DNA of 33,841 bases. Origin: Bacteroidales bacterium. Lineage in GTDB: Bacteria; Bacteroidota; Bacteroidia; Bacteroidales; P3. The notes under the pieces were generated by a model, which saw only the letters and a list, made by a program, of their open reading frames with translations, was not told the DNA's origin and did not search any database. Within the stretch, counting starts at the first letter, position 1. The number at the start of each line of letters is the position of its first letter. Below, piece by piece: positions 31,047-33,841 of the stretch. The stretch is taken from assembly GCA_024400545.1 (NCBI GenBank), contig JAKSMO010000027.1, positions 1 through 33,841 on the forward strand, given 5' to 3'. Made by a program: the position numbers and the translations under genes.

Positions 31047-31625
31047 TCAAAGGCTAGATATCAGTGTGCCCAGGTTAGTCGTTAGCAGTTTCACACCTAT
31101 GGCAAGCAATATCACGCCAAAGAATTTTCTCAAAATCGAGATCAAGGTGTCGCCCAGCACTCTCTCTAGTTTGTCGATATATTTCAGCACCAGGTAGTCC
31201 AACACTATGTTGGCCAGCAATGCCATTAGGATATTCAGGTCGCTGTATTCGGCACGCAGCGATATGATTGTTGTCAGTGCTCCGGGGCCTGCTATCAGCG
31301 GAAAAGCGATAGGCACCACCGTCGAACCGCCACTGCCCGAATCGGTCTTGAATATTTCAATGCCCAGTATCATCTCAAAGGCCATGATAAATAATACTAT
31401 CGATCCGGCCACGGCAAACGAGTGGATATCCACGCCAAATAAGTGCAGCGCGGCATCGCCCAAAAAGAAAAACAGCACAAATATGCCCAACGATATCAGT
31501 GCGGCATACAGGGGGTGGAACTTGTTGTTGCTGTGCTTTAGCGATAAGAAGATGGGTATCGACCCAGTTATATCGATAATGGCAAACAAAACCAAAAAAG
31601 CGCCAATGATTTCTTTAATGTCCAT
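31047..31625 (-). CDS. MarC/NAAT family membrane protein
   Basis: The 192-residue protein has six predicted hydrophobic segments. Family markers are FAIIDITGSIPIFL (18-31), a SLGIFVLFFFLGDAALHLFG segment, IMAFEMILGIEIF and the half-repeat PIAFPLIAGPGALTTIISL (about 106-124). MarC-type proteins sit in the inner membrane; some transport neutral amino acids, and for most the substrate is unknown. The link to multiple antibiotic resistance was not upheld for E. coli MarC. It lies 26 nt after the M28 gene and 23 nt before porX, so it is probably co-transcribed with both. Confidence 0.9.
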   Translation of the reverse strand: MDIKEIIGAFLVLFAIIDITGSIPIFLSLKHSNNKFHPLYAALISLGIFVLFFFLGDAALHLFGVDIHSFAVAGSIVLFIMAFEMILGIEIFKTDSGSGGSTVVPIAFPLIAGPGALTTIISLRAEYSDLNILMALLANIVLDYLVLKYIDKLERVLGDTLISILRKFFGVILLAIGVKLLTTNLGTLISSL

Positions 31626-31651
31626 AGTTGATTAAGTCAAAGTTCTGTTCT

Positions 31652-33160
31652 TTATAAATACCATCCCAGGGTAAAGGTAAATGCGTTCTTGGTACCGGCA
31701 GGCACTATGCCATGCTGTGCCACACATTCTTGCATCTGGTAGTAAAAGGTGAAGTCAAGCGACAGGTTGGCCAACCGCTCTTCTATGCTCCACACCAGGC
31801 CGTATTGGTGCTGGTTGTCGAGCGATTCCACTCCGCTGCCTGCCAGGTTGAGCTTCCCGGCAAACCGATAGCCGTAAAAACCGCCAAAGCCAATATTCAG
31901 GCTCTGCGAGGGGTCTCCCAGCATCACTCTCAATTGCATGGGCACCACCACCGACTGCTGGCGCATCCCGTCAGGCTCGCCAAAAATATCGTCGGCGTTA
32001 GGGTAGGGGGCACGTGCCAATTCGTATAATACATCGGTCTGCAACCCTAGGTATTTCGAGAAATTCCAGTTGGTGCTTATGCCTGTCATCAATCCCATCT
32101 GGCTTTTGCAATTAAACATGGTGTTGGTAAAATTCATGTTCGACATATCGTAACCCACGTTCAATCCCCATTCAAGGGGCTTTCTCTTGTTGGCGTGTTT
32201 GGGCGCCAGTCGGCCGGTGGGTTCCATTCGCTGCTGTCCTTGTGCCATCTTCACCGTCAGGTTGGTAATAAAGTCTGCTATCACGTTCATGCCGTCATAA
32301 TCTATCAGCTCGGCATCGTCTTCGGGCTTGTGGTACGGCGATTTCAGTCCCGTGGTTACTGCCAGTGTGGGCACACCGTGCGAGGCAAAAGGCTCGGTGT
32401 CGGTGGCTGTAAAGATCGACTGCTCAAAGCTGTGTGTGGTGATGTTCAGGCGTGAGGCCTTGGCCACTTCGCTCAACAGTTCGTTGCAGTTCTTCAATGT
32501 GCCGGTGCCCGTCAGGTCCAGGCTCTTGCCCTGTTTCAGCCAGCCCACCATGTCAATGCTCATCATCATCTTCACCTGGCCTATCTTTTTGCTGGCTATC
32601 AGCTCTGCTGATAGGGCTTTGGAACCATACAGTCCAATCTCTTCGGCATCAAAGGCGCACACAATCACGCTGCGGCTCAGCTCGCCTCTGCGGGCCAGCA
32701 GCGCACGGGCCACCTCAATCACTGTGGCTGTGCCCGAGGCATTGTCGTCGGCCCCGTTATACACCTCTCCGTTTTTCACGCCCAGGTGGTCGTAGTGGCC
32801 GCCCACCACAATGTATTCATTCTTCAATATCGGGTCCGAACCCTCAATCACGCCGGCCACGTTGCGGTAGATGGTTTGTCTGGCATAGGTGCCAAAATCA
32901 TCTTCGGTAATGGGTTTGCCCGCATTGCCAAACAATACGAAATAGTGCTTGTAGTTTCCGTCAAGGGGCTGTAGCCCCATCTGCTCAAATTCTCGCTCAA
33001 TATAGTCGGCGGCCTTGCGGGCATCGGCCGATCCGGCTTGCCTGCCTCTCAGCGAGTCGGCTGCCAGGTATTTCACATGCTTTTCTATCCTGGTTTGCTG
33101 GTTTTGTGCGTTTGCCACAAAGCAGGCTGTCAGTATCAGTGCGAATATCAGTCTTTTCAT
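31652..33160 (-). CDS. M28-family peptidase fused to a C-terminal outer-membrane beta-barrel
   Basis: The 502-residue protein has a signal peptide (1-18, VANA-Q). Residues 25-310 are an M28 zinc aminopeptidase with all metal ligands: H122 in GGHYDHLG, D138 in NGADDNASG, the E173/E174 pair in DAEEIGLYGS, D203 in SIDMVGW and H277 in SPYHKPEDD. Residues 330-502 are alternating aromatic/polar strands (WGLNVGYDMSNM, VPMQLRVMLG, LNIGFGGFYGYRFAGKL, LDFTFYYQM) ending in the aromatic FTFTLGWYL, as in PorT-like or OmpA-type eight-strand barrels. The arrangement would hold the peptidase at the periplasmic face of the outer membrane. It is the first gene of the run towards porX, with a promoter box 14 nt upstream. 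Confidence 0.9.
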   Translation of the reverse strand: MKRLIFALILTACFVANAQNQQTRIEKHVKYLAADSLRGRQAGSADARKAADYIEREFEQMGLQPLDGNYKHYFVLFGNAGKPITEDDFGTYARQTIYRNVAGVIEGSDPILKNEYIVVGGHYDHLGVKNGEVYNGADDNASGTATVIEVARALLARRGELSRSVIVCAFDAEEIGLYGSKALSAELIASKKIGQVKMMMSIDMVGWLKQGKSLDLTGTGTLKNCNELLSEVAKASRLNITTHSFEQSIFTATDTEPFASHGVPTLAVTTGLKSPYHKPEDDAELIDYDGMNVIADFITNLTVKMAQGQQRMEPTGRLAPKHANKRKPLEWGLNVGYDMSNMNFTNTMFNCKSQMGLMTGISTNWNFSKYLGLQTDVLYELARAPYPNADDIFGEPDGMRQQSVVVPMQLRVMLGDPSQSLNIGFGGFYGYRFAGKLNLAGSGVESLDNQHQYGLVWSIEERLANLSLDFTFYYQMQECVAQHGIVPAGTKNAFTFTLGWYL

Positions 33161-33173
33161 TAGTTCTTCTTTT

Positions 33174-33181
33174 CAAAGATA
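33174..33181 (-). promoter_or_regulatory. Promoter -7 box (TATCTTTG) for the M28-marC-porX-cargo run
   Basis: On the minus strand TTATCTTTGAAAAG fits TAnnTTTG and lies 14 nt before the ATG at 33160, predicting a leader of only about 7 nt. The next genes are 23-26 nt apart with no other box seen, so one message may carry all four. Confidence 0.55.
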
Positions 33182-33298
33182 ATTTAAGGTAACGTAGAAA
33201 ATATATATTTATTATGTGTCTGCAATAATTTGAGATCGATAAAGTTTTTTTTCTCACCCGCTATCCAATAAAGTGCGATGTGTCTCGTTATTCTTTGC

Positions 33299-33841
33299 AT
33301 GAAAATATTGTATATCCACGGCTACGGTTCCAATGGGCAGGCCTATAAGGCCAAGCTCCTCAGCCAAATGATGCCCGATTGCGAGGTCATTTCCCCCACT
33401 TTTGATTACGACCGCCTCTCGCCCGAGATGATAATCGGTCAGCTGCGTCAGCTCGTCAGCCACCACTCCCCGGCCATGATCATGGGTAGTAGCATGGGGG
33501 GCTATTTTGCTTTGTGCTGCCTTTCGTTTTATCGGGGCAAGGTGTGGTGTATCAATCCTGTGCGCGATGTTGTATCTACCATTCGTATGCTGGCCCAACG
33601 CAATTTGGCGTTAGCCCAGTCAGATGCTTTTGCCCAGCGGTTGCAGGAGTATAACGATTTCAACCAGCGTTATTTCGTCAACGCCCAAGCCCACGACGGT
33701 CAGCTGCATCTGGCCCTCAGCACCGACGACGAGGTGCTTGGCGACCACCGCCCCTTGCTAGACCTCTTCCCCAATGCCGCCCAAGTGGTGTGGAAAGAGG
33801 ATAGCGGTCATGTCTTTCTCCGTTTCAGCGAGCTGGCCGAT
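33299..33841 (+). CDS. YqiA-like alpha/beta-hydrolase esterase (3' end cut by window edge)
   Basis: 181 codons are visible and no stop is reached. The start MKILYIHGYGSNGQAYKAKL and the nucleophile elbow GSSMGGYFAL (about 63-72) are those of the UPF0227/YqiA group, small cytosolic esterases acting on acyl-CoA or short acyl esters in E. coli. A late acidic residue (LSTDDEVLGD) and the histidine of EDSGHVFLRF complete the triad, so nearly all of the protein is present. The ATG at 33299 gives the usual N-terminus; another in-frame ATG at 33278 would add seven residues. It is divergent from the M28 gene across 138 nt. I found no exact plus-strand promoter box in that gap. Confidence 0.88.
   Translation, partial: MKILYIHGYGSNGQAYKAKLLSQMMPDCEVISPTFDYDRLSPEMIIGQLRQLVSHHSPAMIMGSSMGGYFALCCLSFYRGKVWCINPVRDVVSTIRMLAQRNLALAQSDAFAQRLQEYNDFNQRYFVNAQAHDGQLHLALSTDDEVLGDHRPLLDLFPNAAQVVWKEDSGHVFLRFSELAD

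Overview
The window looks like a chromosomal segment of a Bacteroidota organism, most likely order Bacteroidales. Four things support this. Several genes are preceded by the Bacteroidetes -7 promoter box TAnnTTTG, and Shine-Dalgarno sequences are mostly absent. There is a PorX-type response regulator with a PglZ effector domain, plus a secreted protein with a type IX secretion (T9SS) C-terminal sorting domain. The thioredoxin-fold protein has a DUF4369/DUF5106-type layout, and there is a periplasmic M28 peptidase fused to a beta-barrel. Nearly all genes lie on the minus strand. Only a WecA/WbpL-like transferase (20539-21504) and an edge-truncated esterase (33299-end) are on the plus strand.

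Layout. (1) 1-2020 is an edge-truncated PAPS-reductase-like ATP pyrophosphatase carrying a 2[4Fe-4S] ferredoxin module. A possible small Cys-containing ORF precedes it (2039-2251), and upstream of that is an unusually structured leader of about 370 nt with its own promoter. This looks like the edge of an accessory, possibly DNA-modification or defence, island. (2) 2700-3000 holds two strong palindromes and what looks like the orphan 3' end of an FprA-type flavoprotein gene, a plausible island scar. (3) 3015-7331 holds housekeeping genes: nadD, a secreted hypothetical protein, a PspC-domain protein and a frameshifted M3 peptidase (dcp-like). They are separated by copies of an AT-rich intergenic repeat family. 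(4) 7544-18937 is one long minus-strand run. It starts with surface-polysaccharide genes (wbpA, wbpB, glycosyltransferase, wbpE, glycosyltransferase, wbpI) and ends with a tightly coupled FAD/Fe-S D-2-hydroxyacid dehydrogenase and a thioredoxin-like protein. (5) 19166-25394 completes the glycan region: O-antigen polymerase/ligase-like protein, the WecA/WbpL-like initiating transferase on the plus strand, a WbpM-like 4,6-dehydratase, a HAD phosphatase and rfbB. (6) 25562-27469 is htpG. (7) 27651-33160 is a probable operon read as M28 peptidase-barrel, marC, porX, T9SS cargo. (8) 33299-end is a YqiA-like esterase.

How the genes work together. WbpA, WbpB, WbpE and WbpI are four of the five steps from UDP-GlcNAc to UDP-ManNAc(3NAc)A, an acidic diacetamido sugar of O-antigens. 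The expected N-acetyltransferase (WbpD) is not in the window. The WecA/WbpL-like protein and WbpM-like dehydratase would start the repeat unit on undecaprenyl phosphate, the two GT4 enzymes would extend it, and the Wzy/WaaL-like membrane protein would polymerise or ligate it. T9SS cargo is commonly anchored to an acidic lipopolysaccharide in this phylum, so a glycan locus close to porX and a T9SS cargo gene is suggestive, but any functional link is inference.

The least explained part of the window is its first 3 kb: the PAPS-reductase/ferredoxin protein, its structured leader and the palindrome-rich junction.
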